Assembly: GCA_035041965.1 (NCBI GenBank)
Contig: JAPYMA010000458.1
Coordinates: 1-64,000 of the forward strand
Reading direction: 5' to 3'
Source: Anisakis pegreffii
Taxonomy: Eukaryota > Nematoda > Chromadorea > Rhabditida > Anisakidae
Length of the DNA: 64,000 nt
Numbering within the stretch: position 1 is the first letter of the stretch; every line of letters starts with the position of its first letter. The notes beneath the pieces were generated by a model. It saw nothing but the letters and a program-made list of their open reading frames with translations, was not told the DNA's origin and made no database searches. The position numbers were made by a program, and so were the translations under genes. Positions 36,103 through 51,467 of the stretch are shown one piece after another.

Positions 36103-39100
36103 ATTGAAAACTTTTATCGGATAGGCAGTTGTTGTATTAAAAGTGAGTCTCTCCCTTCCATGCCAATTGATTCCCGTCAGCGCTTGAATCGAAAGCGGAC
36201 TATCAATACTAAAATAGCGGAAAAAAGCAGTCGAATCTAGAATAGAGACTGAATTTTCAGCAGTTCTACTGCAATATTTCATTCGAATTTGTCTGCAAAA
36301 ATCTGTCTCTCCGTTTGTTAAATGAGAATTTTTGGTGCTGCCAACGGCAACACATCAGCATAAATCGATGGATGATTTTTATCGAGAAGAGCTTTTGCAT
36401 TTAGCAATTTGCCTAATTCTAAGAATGATGAATGGAAGATACATAATGGTAGCGTCACACTGAGAGTGTCTTTTTCTCATATCAGCTGCATTATTAATGT
36501 TGCATCATCTGATGGGTATTTTCAATTTTCACTTATTTTGCCTCATTTATTGGATAGCAGCAGCCTGTTACTTGCTCTCTGCGAGTTTGCATCGTAATGA
36601 GTTAATTTTTTGGTTCAAAAAATTCTCCTCTTTTTGACATAACATAGACAGCCAGGCAGTTATAGTGTGGTTCATTATGTGTTGCACTCTTTAAGAGCAT
36701 AGTTACATGCCCTACGGGCTTGCAAAGCATCATCTGATGCAATGCGTGTTTACTTCAGCCGAGCCAGACTGCTCCAGACTCAATCAATAGGTTTCACATT
36801 GCTATGAACGATTACTTTCATTTCAGTTTCCAAATGATTTCAGTTTCTCTCTTAAATTTTGAATTTCACTGTACGATTTTCGTTTTCTTCACAATCAGTG
36901 ATTTGCAATCTCTATTGTTTGGCATTTATCAATGAATTCTCGATGTTTTTATTGCACTGCACTAAAGTGTAATCATGCACGTCTTATTCTCTTGTTTCGT
37001 AACGTAACTGATTTGTTGTGAGAAGATCTAACAAGCTTGATAAGAGATGCTATTTGGTTTTGTGGAATCGTTGATCGTCAATTGAGCATCATCATCATTC
37101 TGTTGATCTTCTGAAAGATCTGTCCAAGGTGACCGAAAAAAACTTTTAGGGATATGAAAAGGCAATGGAAAATAATTGTTCATCGCTTTTATGTTCTCAT
37201 ATTTTCAGCTGATACATTCCACTCGACCACCGAAAACATTATGATAAGATTGAAAGCAGAACAATTCATCAATCGATAGAACAGAATGCGCAATAAAACT
37301 TTTTTGACTCATTAAGCTCACCATCATCTATTATTATATGGCGTCATATTGTCTGCTGACATTTTACAAACTATAACAAATACTTACAATCAGTCTTGAT
37401 CAATGTTCTCAAATATAAACCACATAACTACGGAGTCTCGATGAGTTTGAATTTTTTGCTGCGAAGAACACTGAATTTCTGAACGAAATTGTCCTAAAGT
37501 TTCACATCTCACATAGATTTCAAAGTACGCCGTCCAATTTCCCAACATTAGCAATTATCATCATTAAATTGTCGGATACAATTCATCCTAGGAAAGGTCA
37601 TTCTATCATGAAAGGCAAAATTTTAAGCGCTATTCTTCACAGTGTTACTCTTCACTGTTCCATTTTCTGTCATATGTTGGAATTAGTCTCGTTTTGCTGC
37701 GATTACACTCTTTTAGGATGGATAACTGTAGAGGCCAGAGACAACGAAAGCTAATGGGATATGAATTTAGTCTCTTTGCTGACGCTGCTTGCTCGATGCT
37801 AGGGAATATTCGTATCGGCATTCAGTGTATCCTATAAAAATAGATAAACCGATAAATGTGGATTTTGCATCACTATGAGATGCGGTGAGATTAGGTAACG
37901 ACCCAACGTTATGGCATACATTGAATACGATTGAAAAAAATGAAATGTTTTAATTTTATTCGTGAGAATAAGTAAACCAATGCGTTTCGTTCGATAAGGC
38001 TTTTTTCAAGATGCTCTCTTCTCGGTTACGAACAATACTGCGAAGAAAATGATGATATATACGATGAATCAATTGGTTTTCAATTGCGATTTGTGTTTTC
38101 GTTTTGCTCTGAGTGAATAGTTCCGAAAAATATTTCAAACTCTTAACGTTTCAATGTTTTTTTTTCAAAACATTATTGATATTGTTTCGAAATTGTCAAA
38201 TAACCAAAAACGATTCAAAATTTCCAATATTTCACATAACCAAGAGGGATCGAATACAAAAATATTCAAGGACAAGGGGAGATGCTGTCTGATCGAAATC
38301 ACTAGAAAAAACAAGTAATGAAATCCGTTTAGTGACAAAACGTTTAGTGAGTAATCAACTAAGCGACTTGCATTGACTCAAGAAGCGCATGAATGCCGTT
38401 TCTCACTCCATTCGACTCACCTCTTCAGAGGGTTGAGGTGAAAAAATTGGAAGTATTCAAGTATGCCAATGGAAGTATTCAACTTCAATAACTGCGTCTC
38501 ATCTGTCGATCCTACAAAAAGTATAACGTTCGCAGCTGGAAACCACTGAAATGAACAAAGAGGATTTTGAAATAGTTTCTTCGAAAAAATACCAATTTAG
38601 TTTGATGTTTTTGCAGGATTGAATATGATCATCGAGATTCAAATCTTACATGCTTTCCTAAAATGTATCACTTCTTCGCATTTCAGCTCCAACGGAGGTC
38701 CGTTTTATGATTCATCGATTAACAATTTGTCATAAAATCTATTATCGTGGGATTAGCATAGTGTGGAGAGATGGGTACAGGCTTTGATGAACACATATAT
38801 CTCATCGTACAGTTAGTTGTGTTGATCCGTTGAAATCCTCGGTCATAAACTAACAGATGGAGTAAGTGCTGACAAATTCCTTCCTCATCGTCCCACTGGT
38901 AAACAACAACATTCACACTTCCTCTAAGATCCATTGTTTCCTTAATGCTATCGCATAACTTCTCTTGACTCGTTTCTTCTTGCTAGTATCTCAAAACTGA
39001 TTGAACGATGTTCTAAAATCTGAAATGTTGTGCATATTTCAAAAATTATTTCAAACTGAATTTCCAATGTATCCATACAGATAACTTTCTCGAAAACCAT

Positions 39101-40435
39101 TCACGTCGAAAGAAATTCCTCCTTTGTTGCTTCGCTAAAATTTGTCACTCGCGCGAATTATTATTTGCAATATTACCAAAGCATTTCCAAAACACGAGCA
39201 CATTCCCTCGTCACTGATTTTTAATTGCGTATTATAATTCTATGGATTATTCATGCAAACAATTCCGAGCTATCAGCGTTCATCTTTATTCAAGCGAGCA
39301 CAACATCATTTTCGGCTTGAAATGCATATTAACAATATATTTGTAGCTAACGGTTTTACGGCAAAACCCATTTTGACCTTCTGAACTTACTGTAACGCTT
39401 GGCACCATACAGTTATTTGCATTATTATGTAAGCGTCGCACCTTAACCAAATACGAGAATCCATTTCATTGTCAGATGGAATATCTACGGGAACATATCC
39501 ATGCATTCTTTCGTTCCATGTTTCGCATTATTTCAGTTCAGTTAAACAAGTCCGATTCGATATGACAGCAAAAATGTTGATATCGTATTACTACGGTGAT
39601 TGTTTGATCACCTGCTAAAGAATGCTTGTTCAATGCTGAGTTTTGGTAATTTACCCCTTTTATAACAACGATTGCTCTATCGCATTCTATAGGTAAACAT
39701 ATTTCAGTTGCTGCAAACGCTTATCGTGTCCATGTTTTGTACGTTTGGAAGATTATTTTGTTTGTTTTATTTTCTAAATCGGCGTTTCTGATACAAACGT
39801 GTAACAAAAATATCCATCCATACTTACAAAAGCTATAAGCCCATGATTCTTACTCCTGCTCACCAACTGGAGGTCAGTGCTGTTGTGGAATTGCAAAGAT
39901 TTCTCAAATTCTTTATGAAATTCCAAGCTTTCACTACACCGAAACTAATCATTCAGGTTTTTGCAAATGATGTGACAGTCGTCAATCAATTCGGAATGTA
40001 ATATTCATTTTTGTGAAATTATCCTGCTGGAAGCTCTGAGCACCTGTTGTGCGGATTTAAAGTTTTTTCTCTGCGGTAGATTTGTTATTTTTATGAACGA
40101 TGTCAGTTGTTCAGTGCGTCAGCTGAGAAATAGATATAGTCTTTACACGGAACTATTCAGCACTCTGATTTTCCTCTCGCAAACATCTCATTTCCATTTA
40201 GCAATCAACTTCATGTCTTCAGCTATAGCTAATCGCATCTGTTTAAGATGAATAACAATCAGCTCGAGCAGTCAGATATTTTTGAATCCCTTTTTGTTTC
40301 TCGTTCCTACCGTAAACTGAAGGATTTCCCAATGTCCAAACATTGTTTGATTGAATATTCATCCAATTGATTAACGAGCATTGATGTGCTGCTCTCTTGA
40401 TCAAAATACAATTCACATTTGAAGCTACTTCGGAT

Positions 40436-40446
40436 CCCCCCCCCCC
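40436..40446. repeat. Run of eleven C
   Basis: A homopolymer in an AT-rich setting; it could be a sequencing-length artefact. Confidence 0.9.
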
Positions 40447-43400
40447 TTTCAATCAACTTTCTTTGAGTGTTTGTCTAAAACATCGCAGATAAAGTGCGTT
40501 GATCATTCCTTTGTGATCTTCGTTTGACCCATCCGAAAGGAAGGAGATTGTTCATCTTTCTCCAAACATCTTCATATTCACTCGAATGCTGAATTGAACA
40601 ACTGAAAATATTTGAAAATGATGGATTGTTTCGTGGTGAATCATGCAATTCTTCTCATTTCGCCTGCATCGTAATGCTGAAAGAAAAATTCTGTTAAAGT
40701 GAGCGACGTTTCTGCGAGGTCATTGCGAGGAAACAAACAAGAGAAACTGCAGCAATAACATAACAAGTAATGACAATGAAATCAAATTTAAACGATTCAT
40801 TTTTTATGATTGAACTAATTTCAACAAAGCGATTGCTCTTCTTAATGTGCACTATTGAATGAGCAACGCTGCTGATTCTTTGCTTTTTCGAATTTTTTTT
40901 GAAGACACTTCGCCTGAAAGCACCAAGTACTTGATCATTTCGTTTCCTAACTGAACGCCGCTAATCAGTGATTATCGAATTACTCACTCGACACTTTTGC
41001 AAACATATAAAGCACAATCTACTGTGAGTGTTTGCCACCATTTGAATTTTTTCCAGGAATTTGTGGTTGCTACTGCAAAACAACCACCATCAATTTACTG
41101 ATTTAATTGCACGATTCTCTCTTAAGTTGTTCGTTCGCCTCTGAAGAGAAACTTTTATACGATAACGAATGATGTGCGAAAAGTCAGTCACATGAAACTC
41201 GATATTGCACACGGATCGGAGGCAAAAAATTTGTAATCCGATAAGGACTAGAACTCGATTAAGAAGAAATTATTCGTTATTAACAGTGACAGGATGGTCA
41301 TTTGCGATGGTTTTTCTGGCGAATTCCGCTGCGAGATGAGATGAATGGATGCGTGAAAAGGTTTTCAGCAAGGATTCTGTTTTCTTGTGCTCGTTGATAG
41401 CAGCAGTAAACGTGTACCATTTTCTTGAGAATAGCACGCGTGTTTGATGGTTGGTTGCGTGACTTAGGCACCGAAACGAAATTAGCGCTTAGCAAATTTC
41501 TCACTCAAGCAGTCAGTCAGTCAGCTGTTCTTGATCACTTCTCACTTTGAGCAGTACTTTCGATCGTATTTGATCCTATTCATATTTTGAGCAATCGATT
41601 GTAAAGGATACATAAGAGCATCATTAATTTTCTGTGATCGATCGCTCAGCATTCAAACGTTCATGAGCCATAAAGTCTCATTCACGAGTCGTAGCGTTCC
41701 GATCTCGGTTTCTGAACTATGCAAAAATATCCTTCAAACCTATCATTAGATTCGTTGAGTTTGCTCGTATGTTCGTGATTAAAAGAAAACTTGACGGGAG
41801 TTATCTCATCTGAGAGAAATGGTAGTCCCTTTCACACGTTTTGCTGGCGATTATGCTTGAAAACTTTTTTTTTCTTGTTTTATTCAGTCAATCAATTTGT
41901 AATGATTGCATTATTATGGACATGATTATTAAATGATAAAATTTTATTTTTGACGGATTTTTTCTTTTATTGACTGCAAACTGGAAGTTTGGTGGTGGAT
42001 AGTGGGAAAATGCATCGCTGAAACAAGTTTCATGTTGGTTCTGGCAGCACTACGTTCAAGGCACACCATGAACATTCATCATTTTTATTTTGCACGCTGC
42101 TCACGTATATCACATCATTAAAAAGTTCACTGAAATGATATTGTCGTCAATTGTGAACATTATAAGTTGATGGCACGCGCTCAATTATGAAAGATGTGCT
42201 CGTTGATAATCTCGATAATTGAGCTGGAAAACAGCAACAACAATAACATAAAATCTTGATATAAAAGCGAATAAGTTTCTGATTTTGCGGCGATCTCCAC
42301 AAGCGATAGCTGGTTGCAATGCATCATGCTAACCTAAGGACGCATAATTGAAAATATCATAGGGAATGAATCTGAGAAATCGTCTATGTAAGAAGCGTCG
42401 AATTTGTGTTGAAATTAACGGAATTATTCCTAGGTTGTGCTTGAATTAATCAAATTTGTCGTTTGCACTATGTCTTTGTGTTATTGTGTGGTATATTCTG
42501 TTTCATACGTTATATTTTTACCAAAAAATTGAAACTTTTTCGTTGTACTTCTGAGAAATTTCATTGCTGTTGATTCAATGAATATTATTTCTTGAGAATT
42601 TTGAGAATCAATGATTATTATTTCCGAGCAAGCAGTGATTTTGACAAATAATGGTGATGCTCTGATACATCGGCGTTCACTGAAAAACAGACAGTTAAAT
42701 CGCATATACGTTGAAGATAAATTGACATTTTGATAGTATATTGTCCGTTAGGTGTGAATGTTCATCCTTGAGGCGTAGTTGGGATTAGAGGAAATGAAAT
42801 GATCGTTACGGCCAAATCCTGCGAATTGCTCTTTGGATCTTTCCGATTTATCCTTTTCCGTTTGTTGATAATAACTGTTTTAATGTTAGTTTGCACTCAC
42901 AAATCATAATCTACTTCAATGAATGTTTCCAATTCAGTGCCTTTAAAGCTACATAGCAGTTCAGAATTCCAATACTCTCATTTTGTTACGCGAATAATAT
43001 CATAAGCTATCTTCTGTGATGATAATTCACGATACTTCTTAAGCATGAACAATTTCCGCAAATGCTTATTCGCAAATAATTTATGTCTTCTTTTCGTTCG
43101 GCAGCCTCATGCAATTTGTTTGCTTGGTCTATTCAGTCCACGGTTCGTCTCTCAACAAAGCCATTCACCTATCAAATTTTACGATGAACCGTTTATAGAA
43201 TTTAGAGCGTCTTCTTTTCGATTCGAAAAATTGGCGCCTATAGATTGATCATAAATTGTTCCAGTAACCATTTGCCTGCCTGCGTCAAACCGCTCTTATA
43301 TGCAAAACCGGTTCATTCATTGTTGATTATTATTATTATTCACATTCAAAAGAATTTTTTTCCTACTCAAATCAATTGAGAAGCACTGACCAGGAGTGCG

Positions 43401-46400
43401 ATTATTACAGGCAAAATTATTGCTTTCTGTTTCCAATTTCTGTCATCCAGTTGGTCTGTTTTCATCGAGAAACGTCGGTAACCCACTAGTCTCCAACGAA
43501 AATAACATTCATCATATCTTCAATTTCATTCACACTTGACAATTTTCTTGACTCAAGTGATGTCTGTCATTTGTTTGATCTGCTTCGGTATATATCGAAT
43601 AAACTTTTGACTGCTTCCTCTATCTACTTATGCTTGCATATCAATAATATTTTATGCTTACACATCGACAATATCACACCTTACTGTCATCTTGCTCATG
43701 TGTTCATCCATTTTAAACCTATCTCGTAAACCCTTAAGTCAACACTAGTTAACAATGCAAACCATTATAGTAGAATATTTACCCTCAGTCAGCAATAAGT
43801 GATCAAAAGTCCATCGATTCGAAATCACAATGACCAACTGATTGCTCGCTCATAAAATGCGCATTTCTCGATGTACTTTTTGTGCTCGATATGAACAACT
43901 TTCAGGTATTTATTCTGTTCAGATGAACTAAATGTTGTCATCGACTCCATTAACGATGTACCTATGTAAATATGTAACCGAGTAACTTAGCAAGACAATG
44001 ACCTTTTATACATATGCAATAACAACACCAATAACAATACCGTTACCACTTCAGTAATAATATTCGTTCGACTTACTTACCAAATTAAACATTCACTAAT
44101 ATACTCGAGCACACTTAACCTCTGTCGTACATCACGCACTAGGCATCGCATCGAGTTTTCCAAAGCTTTGCCACTTCAGTCTGCCAATCACGAACGATTG
44201 CTCTGTCAATCAGATCGTCATTTCTGCACTTTTGAAAAATCCTATCTGGTTGCAAAATATACCTGCTAATCTCCCAGCACGATATCCTTAATCATCAATG
44301 TTCTCGATCTAACGATAAATAATTTTTCGGCTGAGAATGAGCACTACTGATTAAGAGAAGCATTGTAAGATTGAGAGATACATTTAATTGCTTGTGAAAT
44401 CTTCTGTCTTTATTAGTAAAAAAGCTACCTTGAATTGTTCAGATTTTTGTAAACACGGACCGCCAAGGTCAACTACCAAATGAAGATGTACACGAGTATG
44501 TGTATGCACGTACTGATAGAATGAGCAATCACCTTTGTGTATGTTCAAAGAATATGCACAAATGCCCTACGAAAAATCTCAGAACCGTGGCTTTTCATAA
44601 CTTCTTGAACATGTTTTGTTGAGTCCGATTATTAATCAAGATGAAGAATACTTGAGCGGGATCAACCTTATGCTCGAAATCGAGACTGGCAAGATATGTT
44701 CATATGCTTTTCAGATGTCGTTTTACTGCTGCGAATCATGATGTGCATTTATTGCAAATGTTTAAAGACAATCCAATGTTTTTCTTCGGATTTGTGTTTA
44801 CCCACTTAAGTTTAACGATGTTGAATTTTGAACGTTTTTCAAACAGAAGCACATTTTCTCTATTTTTAACGCATCTATTCGGTTGTTCCCTTTGTTGCTG
44901 AGTGTTGTGTCAATATAATGAAATATTCTTTGTGGATTCAAAAGCACAAGACCTTGCGCAGCAAGAACGGAAAACACATCACTTGAAGCGAAGATCAGCA
45001 GCAGCTACTGAAGAAGGGATTTTGGATGTTTGCGATTTAGAACTTGAATGTCTCAATAGCTGTCAGATTGACGCATGATCAAAATTCTAATCGTCATATG
45101 TTTAACGTCGTTCGAAAAATCCTGTGCTTTCGAGTGCTTTGGACGAATCAACCTTCGAACGGATCATATTTCAGCAATCAACTTTTCGCTTATTACTCCA
45201 TCATCACAGCACTGATATCTTATTTCACTTTTTTTTTTCCTATGTGAGGCACGACAAACACATTGGTAGTTCACAATGAAAATTGACTCATTTTTGCTGA
45301 GCGCTAATCCGTTTTTCTATAGTCGAATCAATCGCTTCCAGTTTTGCATATTTTTGAAATTTGTATTCACAAAGTGTCAAAGTGAATTCTTTTATGCCTT
45401 CCTGTTTTCATCACTCGGGTCATCGCTGTTTGAGCGGATCTCTGAAGGGTTCCTGAACAAATCGAATAGCTCAGAATCGATCTGGTCACATGATACATTT
45501 TCAGCACATAGTTGTTTTTTTGAAAGTTTAGGCGATATTCGAGCTCCCGCATGTCTTTTCATTTTTCATATGTATGGTCATTTCGCTAGCGTTTCTCTCA
45601 TGCAATGCAAATTTTCTATTGCCAAGTTGTCAGCATATGAATACGTTGAACTAACCTCCACCAATGCTGGCTGCATCATACTCGTGCAACTGCAACTCAC
45701 ACAATACGTTAGCACTTTCCAGTGATTACATCATTCTGCATTCGAAAAACTGCTTTCAGTTTCACATTCTCTGCCCCAAAGTATCATCAACATCTGCGAG
45801 GCGCTCAGACAATTTTGTTAATGTTCAAAAAAAATGTGAATGCAATTTTAATTGCTCATTACTTGATCATTCGACTTATAAGAGTGTGTGCCATTTTGCA
45901 GCTGTGCCTCTCTCTGCTGGTTTCATCTGTTACTGAAATTCACGCAGTTCATGAAATGTAATCACAATTTCTTGGCGTATTAGGAGGAAATTTATGATGT
46001 TGTTGCATGCTATGAGGAATGAATACAATACAAGGTCACTCGTGTCCATCAGTTTGTAATGCAGAAGAATATCATTTCCGTGTACTTACTTATGTGCTTG
46101 CTCATTCCATTTTGATATCTTATTCTCATTTTATTCTCACAAATAAATCATTTGCGCTCCCATTTGATCAACCCATTTGATCAATTATTCATGAGACGGA
46201 TTATAATGTTTTAATTAAATTCGCACATTTCAAAGGATCATTTTAGGTTTCACAATATATCATCCAACTGATCTGTGGAAACTGTATCAAAATCATTTAG
46301 TATTCCTCTTTAATGATACTATTCAGCTTCAAGCCGTAGCTTTCTCCCCCAATCCGCTAATCATGTGAAGTCGACGAAGAATCTTGACTCAAGTTCGTTC

Positions 46401-49400
46401 GGCTTCTCACTAAAAATTTATTGTTATGGTTTTTTTCAGGGTTATCGATGCCAATATTGACTTTTTCAACCTACTTTCATCACGAGCATGAACAAATTTT
46501 AGAGTCTAACTTTCAACTGCAATCAACATTTGGATCCGTCAGTGCGTAATTACACGCACCAATGAATTCATTTTCACGGAATCCAATATGCAATCGTTGT
46601 TGCGTTTTCGTTAAGCAAACTCATGTTCTTAAGTTCTATTGAGTTTTGGCTCAAATGCGCTCAGGAGAAGTGAAAATGAATTGTTTCAAGTTATAATCCA
46701 GAATGTGAATTTTATTGAACAAAATTGATGCACTCAAATAATATTAAAAGTTTTATTGATGCCCTCAAATTCAAGATTTGTTCAGCGACGCTAAAAACAA
46801 TTCTGAAGAGCTTTTCATATTCAAATCGAGGGTAATGCATGGAAGCTTTTCACATTCAAATAACATTCTACACAAACAATCGTGCCAAAATCTGTGCAGT
46901 ATCGTTTCTGAGAATATCTTCCAGCTACCTTTTCCACAATATGAAAATGATCTCAGTAACTCTTCGTAAAATATGGCTCATTCTGCGGAATGCGATGAGC
47001 AGTAGTTCATCATAGATCATGTTATTTGCATTTTATTCGCAGACAAACTATTTCTGATCGTGAACAACATCGAATATGAAAGCAACGTAATCGTACAATC
47101 TCAACGATACACGAGTGCGATAATCTCGTTAATACCTTGTCGCGATAAAACACCGAGCAACATGTTTTCAACTGGAAACGTTGTGCGTTAGGATAACAGT
47201 CTGAACAGTACATTTACAATTGAGCTGAATTTATTCGACATGATTAAATCGATACTTTCCATGAAACAGCACTCCATGATGTCAACCGATATAACACGTT
47301 TGTGAATTCACTGATTGCATGGTGATGCCAGGAGGTCTCTATACAATCCTTTCACGATTTTAACTTCCATTGTAGTTCCATTTTTGTAACGAGATGTCAT
47401 CATTCATATAGATTTTTTTTGAAGACCACTCCTTACCAGTGACGTTTATCAACGATCGATAAAAGTGACATCGTAAAAATTTGAATGTTTGTGTGCGTCC
47501 GGTTTAGAGCCCATTGCACTTTATCAGCAGTCTTTATCACGTTACCTTTAGCAATCAATTGATTGTAGTTTTGATCTGTGGCTCAAAAGCTGCATGTGAA
47601 TGGTGAGCAGGATGTTTTCACTTTTAATTGAGCATTTTATTTTTACATTACGTAGGAACGTTTATCAGTTCTCTTCCTTCCTTTTTTTCTGCCCATTCAT
47701 CTTCACCATTTTCACTGATAAGTGAAAATTTTCAATTTGTGCAGCTGTGAATTACTTCGTTGCATGTTTTGTGGAATATTTTTCGTCGAAATCCTCAAAA
47801 TCTGTTGCAGGTGTCCTTCTGATTTAATCGTCGGAAACTGCACTCTCTTTGAAGTGAATTTTTTTGCATCTCTAATTAAATGGCTGATAAAACAGTCCAA
47901 CATACATATTCATGGATCGTTGATATTTTACATTCCGAAACGTTGTTCGAAATGATTTTCCTCCACCAAAATGATTTATTCTGATACTCGTAACTGTATT
48001 CATAAACAGTTGAGTGTCGTGAAGCTCACATTTTTGTACTTCACATCTGCTCGCTCATCATTTCTTCATTCTGTGGCATTGGTTCCTCTCTATAAACAGC
48101 TGGTTGCTACGAAAACAATCTGCTGGCTGGCAACACTAAAATGCTCGTTTCCTTGATTGTCAGATTTTGTTTAGAATGCGAAATGTGACTGCTTATTGAT
48201 TGTCTCTGAATGATGTCACTCAGCGAAACTTATGGAAAAAACGATTATTTTTCCAAGAGTTAGTCATCATCATCTTCAGTTCAACCACCAATACATCATT
48301 AAATGTTGGCGCAGTTTGTTTGCGTATTTTATGTCCTTTCCAGTTTTTCTATAACTGATGTGAATTAGAAAAGAGTTATCTAATTGAACATCTAGATTGA
48401 TGGGTTAGACCTCTGAATTCAGGTCGTCTTAATTATCAGTTTTTCTGATGCACTCGGTAGACTAATATGGACTTGATGAGGTGATCTGTTACGATAACCA
48501 TTATGTGAAAAATTTTGTAAGAGTGATTCGAATTTTTCGCCGAATTATTTCCCGAAAATCGCGTCATTTCAACATGGTACCACAAACACATGAAGTGTCG
48601 AATCACGTTTGCATTTACTCTGTGCAACGACCCCAATACTTCAAATGCTCGTCGAATCTTTTCAATTCATTACTTAGTAGATCAAGTTGGATGATCTCTG
48701 TTATTATGCTCTCAATCGAGTTGAACCCTTGTATTCCTTCATCATTCCTGCAGAGGTATCAACTGATAAATACTTCGAGCTAATCAATTTACTCAACTGT
48801 CGATGGACTTATCTTGAAAAAAATTGTTTAGACAAATTATCAAACTCTTCCAACTTTCCTAATTGCAAAACAGACGAGGTCAGCTGGTGGATGCAGTAAG
48901 AAAAATTTTTAGCTGATCTTGAACAATTGATGGAACCTGAAAAATTCTGCAATTTTTCATTCCTTAAGAATGCTCAAATCAAAAGTTAATTTTTCGTGCT
49001 GAATTCGATAAGAAAAGAGCGTATCTTATCTCCCAGTGTCCTTTCTTCAATCGTCCTTCATTTCTGATTGGTTTTTTCTCGTTCAAAAATCTGTCAACAA
49101 TCGTTAAGTGATGTTGATTTTCGGTGATTTCATTCAATACGCATCCCATTTTTTTCGGTGTTTGTCGAATTTTTTTTTTCGCATTTTTCAAATTTCTTCA
49201 AAGGAGTCAAAAACATCTGGCCATTTGATGCCAAAAACTGAAAAGCGTTTTCATCGTTTCATTGTTCGTACATCTGTTGCTTTTATTCATTCGTTTGCCG
49301 TGTCAAGCAAACCGAATGAATCAATCAGCCTTATGGTATCTTTTTACATGGAGTCTATAAATCTTATCAACGTACAGTCAAACAGCTGGCGCTGAACCGT

Positions 49401-51328
49401 TACAAACACTCTTAGCAATCGCATAACATTTCAACGTTCCATCGAAAGCAACCATATAGTGCACTTGAAACTGATTTCATCTTCTCATTGTCATTTCATT
49501 CATTACTGCACAATTCCAAATTCTTCTCATCCCTCTACGCTTGATTCAAGTATCAAAACGTTCTGTTTGAAATCCAAATATTAATTCCTTGAATTCATTT
49601 GGCGATAAAACTAGATTTTTGTTTTGGTCGCTGTCTAAAGTAATGTTGTTTATTCGTGTGCTCTTGTGTGCTTCAAACTCATCTGTTCGCTTAGATGCGT
49701 ATAAAAATTATCGAAGTATGGTTATAATTTAGTGATGAATAACATGTCCATGATCAAAAATTGAGCTGGAAATAGCGTACGCTTGGCCTTGAACATTGAT
49801 GAATTTCTCATTTTGGAACTGAATCGTTCTCCTTTCTTTCATCTTTGTTACTGTTTCAATCAAAACCCATATCGTGGGCAACTGATTCAGCACTGTTAAC
49901 AAAATCTATTGGAGGAATTTTTTACGGTACAATTATTCAAAGTAAATGCCGCTCTTTCCCAATTGCTTTATCGTTTCCGATACATCATCTTCTCTTAAAA
50001 GTACATCTATTCTACTACTATCGTTTATGCGTTTCGGCTTTCACTGTATCTTCGCGCATTGAAATTTTCCGCTGATTTTCGACAACGTAGTCCTTCGTTG
50101 AAAACACTTCTGATCCGCAAACAATATGATGCCAGGAAAACCAAATCACTCAACTTTCTGACTTCTCTCACTGTCAGTTGCCATTCTCCTTTCCACAGTA
50201 CATTCATTAAGTTGTTGAATCAAATGTGCATGAAGGACTGACTTTCACTGGTTGTTCTCCATCACCTTTCTATTATATCATGCATCCAAATCGCTCTCTT
50301 CACGATCAACGAACTTCTCTTCGTTCATCAAACATGATTATTACTGCACCGCTCTCGTATGACAACGCAAAACACGGACTGTAAAATTTGCAAACGATTA
50401 AAATTCTCTAAAATCTCCGTGATTGGACGAGCAATTTGAAATCAGATTAAAAGAGCAGTTTCACTCATTGTCAGTATGTGAATCTTCATATCTAAAGAAG
50501 CCATCTGAATTGAATGAAAGAGTCGCGCTTGTCCGTGCAACAAAAATTTTCACATCATTGGAACACTGTTTTCATGTTTCACGCATCCATGAGATAGATG
50601 TATTAAGTTTACCGCTTCGTTGCTGTGTATACTCTTTCGAATGCGCTGCAGAGTGAAACTTGTTTCACACTGTAACAGTAATAACTGACTTGTTATACAT
50701 TCAATCAATCACTTCCATAGTTTGTTTCTTATTGCCCTCCTTAATAAGAGTGCCCAGCCATACCTCCTGACGTGCTCTGAATTAAATGCACACTTGTCAA
50801 GAGAATTACTTCATTTCTGAACAACATCAGAAACTACTGTCATTCCATTTCTTTGTTCCCTTTGACCAGTGATCGTAGCCGATTCAAAGTAGTTTTCATC
50901 TAGTCATCATCATCATCAGAGGTTGTCCGTCGTGCTTCACATCTTCTGATCTCAATTTATTGAGATAATGCTTGTGAATGATTTTCTTTCACTCGAGAAT
51001 CGAATTTTTCGACCGGCTAATTTGTCGATGTAGCGTTCATTTTTTTGCATCAGTGCGATCGTTCATTTGAACTGGCATTAAACCTCAACATTGATGATTT
51101 ATCATTCGTTTATAACTCGAAACCGGTTCAGTTAATTGTTCCCATCCACTCAGTTCATCTCTGCATCGATCATCTACCAGCGTTCTTGTTTCTTTTCAGT
51201 TATTGCTGACACTTTTCAAATCCTCACAACAAATTAAAGCAGTTGTCTTTTAAGCAGGAAAATTTGCAGCAGCCAAATGAGCTTTCGCATTTTGCCCACA
51301 GTTCATATCGACCTGGAATTCTTTTCGT

Positions 51329-51467
51329 ATAATTATAAACTTCGTTGAGTTGAAGTTTTCTTCATATCATGAAACAGCTGACTATGGTGGTTTTGATGAC
51401 CACAATTGTATCAGTGCGATCACATTTGAAACCATTTCTTCCACCTCCATTTGTGCTGTACTTCCTA
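51329..51467 (+). other. Candidate promoter and signal-peptide exon for the gene at 51.9 kb
   Basis: A TATAATTATAAA stretch at about 51329-51340 is followed by ATG 51369 and 33 codons starting MKQLTMVVLMTTIVSVRS, which reads as a signal peptide. A possible donor (CTA/GTGAAA) at 51467/51468 is in phase 0, matching the exon at 51943. If real, the large protein downstream is secreted; if not, it starts at the Met of 51943. Confidence 0.3.

Larger units (their letters stand above)
29534..51368. other. Long stretch without a secure gene
   Basis: The longest open frame is 149 codons (45276-45725) and looks random. The interval has no recognised domain, tRNA or known microRNA seed. Because exons of the neighbouring receptor are mostly 60-250 nt, a finely split gene could be missed. 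The most coding-like patch, 34.4-36.1 kb, is listed separately. A minus-strand frame at 38934-38719 (MDLRGSVNVVVYQWDDEEG) is a weaker candidate. Small repeats seen: 26-bp period at 30961-31005, eleven C at 40436-40446, and two CCCATTTGATCAA units near 46159-46184. Confidence 0.5.

Noticed and set aside
45276..45725. Longest open frame in the gap, 149 codons
   Set aside because: Phe/Ser-rich reading of AT-rich DNA, with no recognisable domain and overlapping open frames on both strands.
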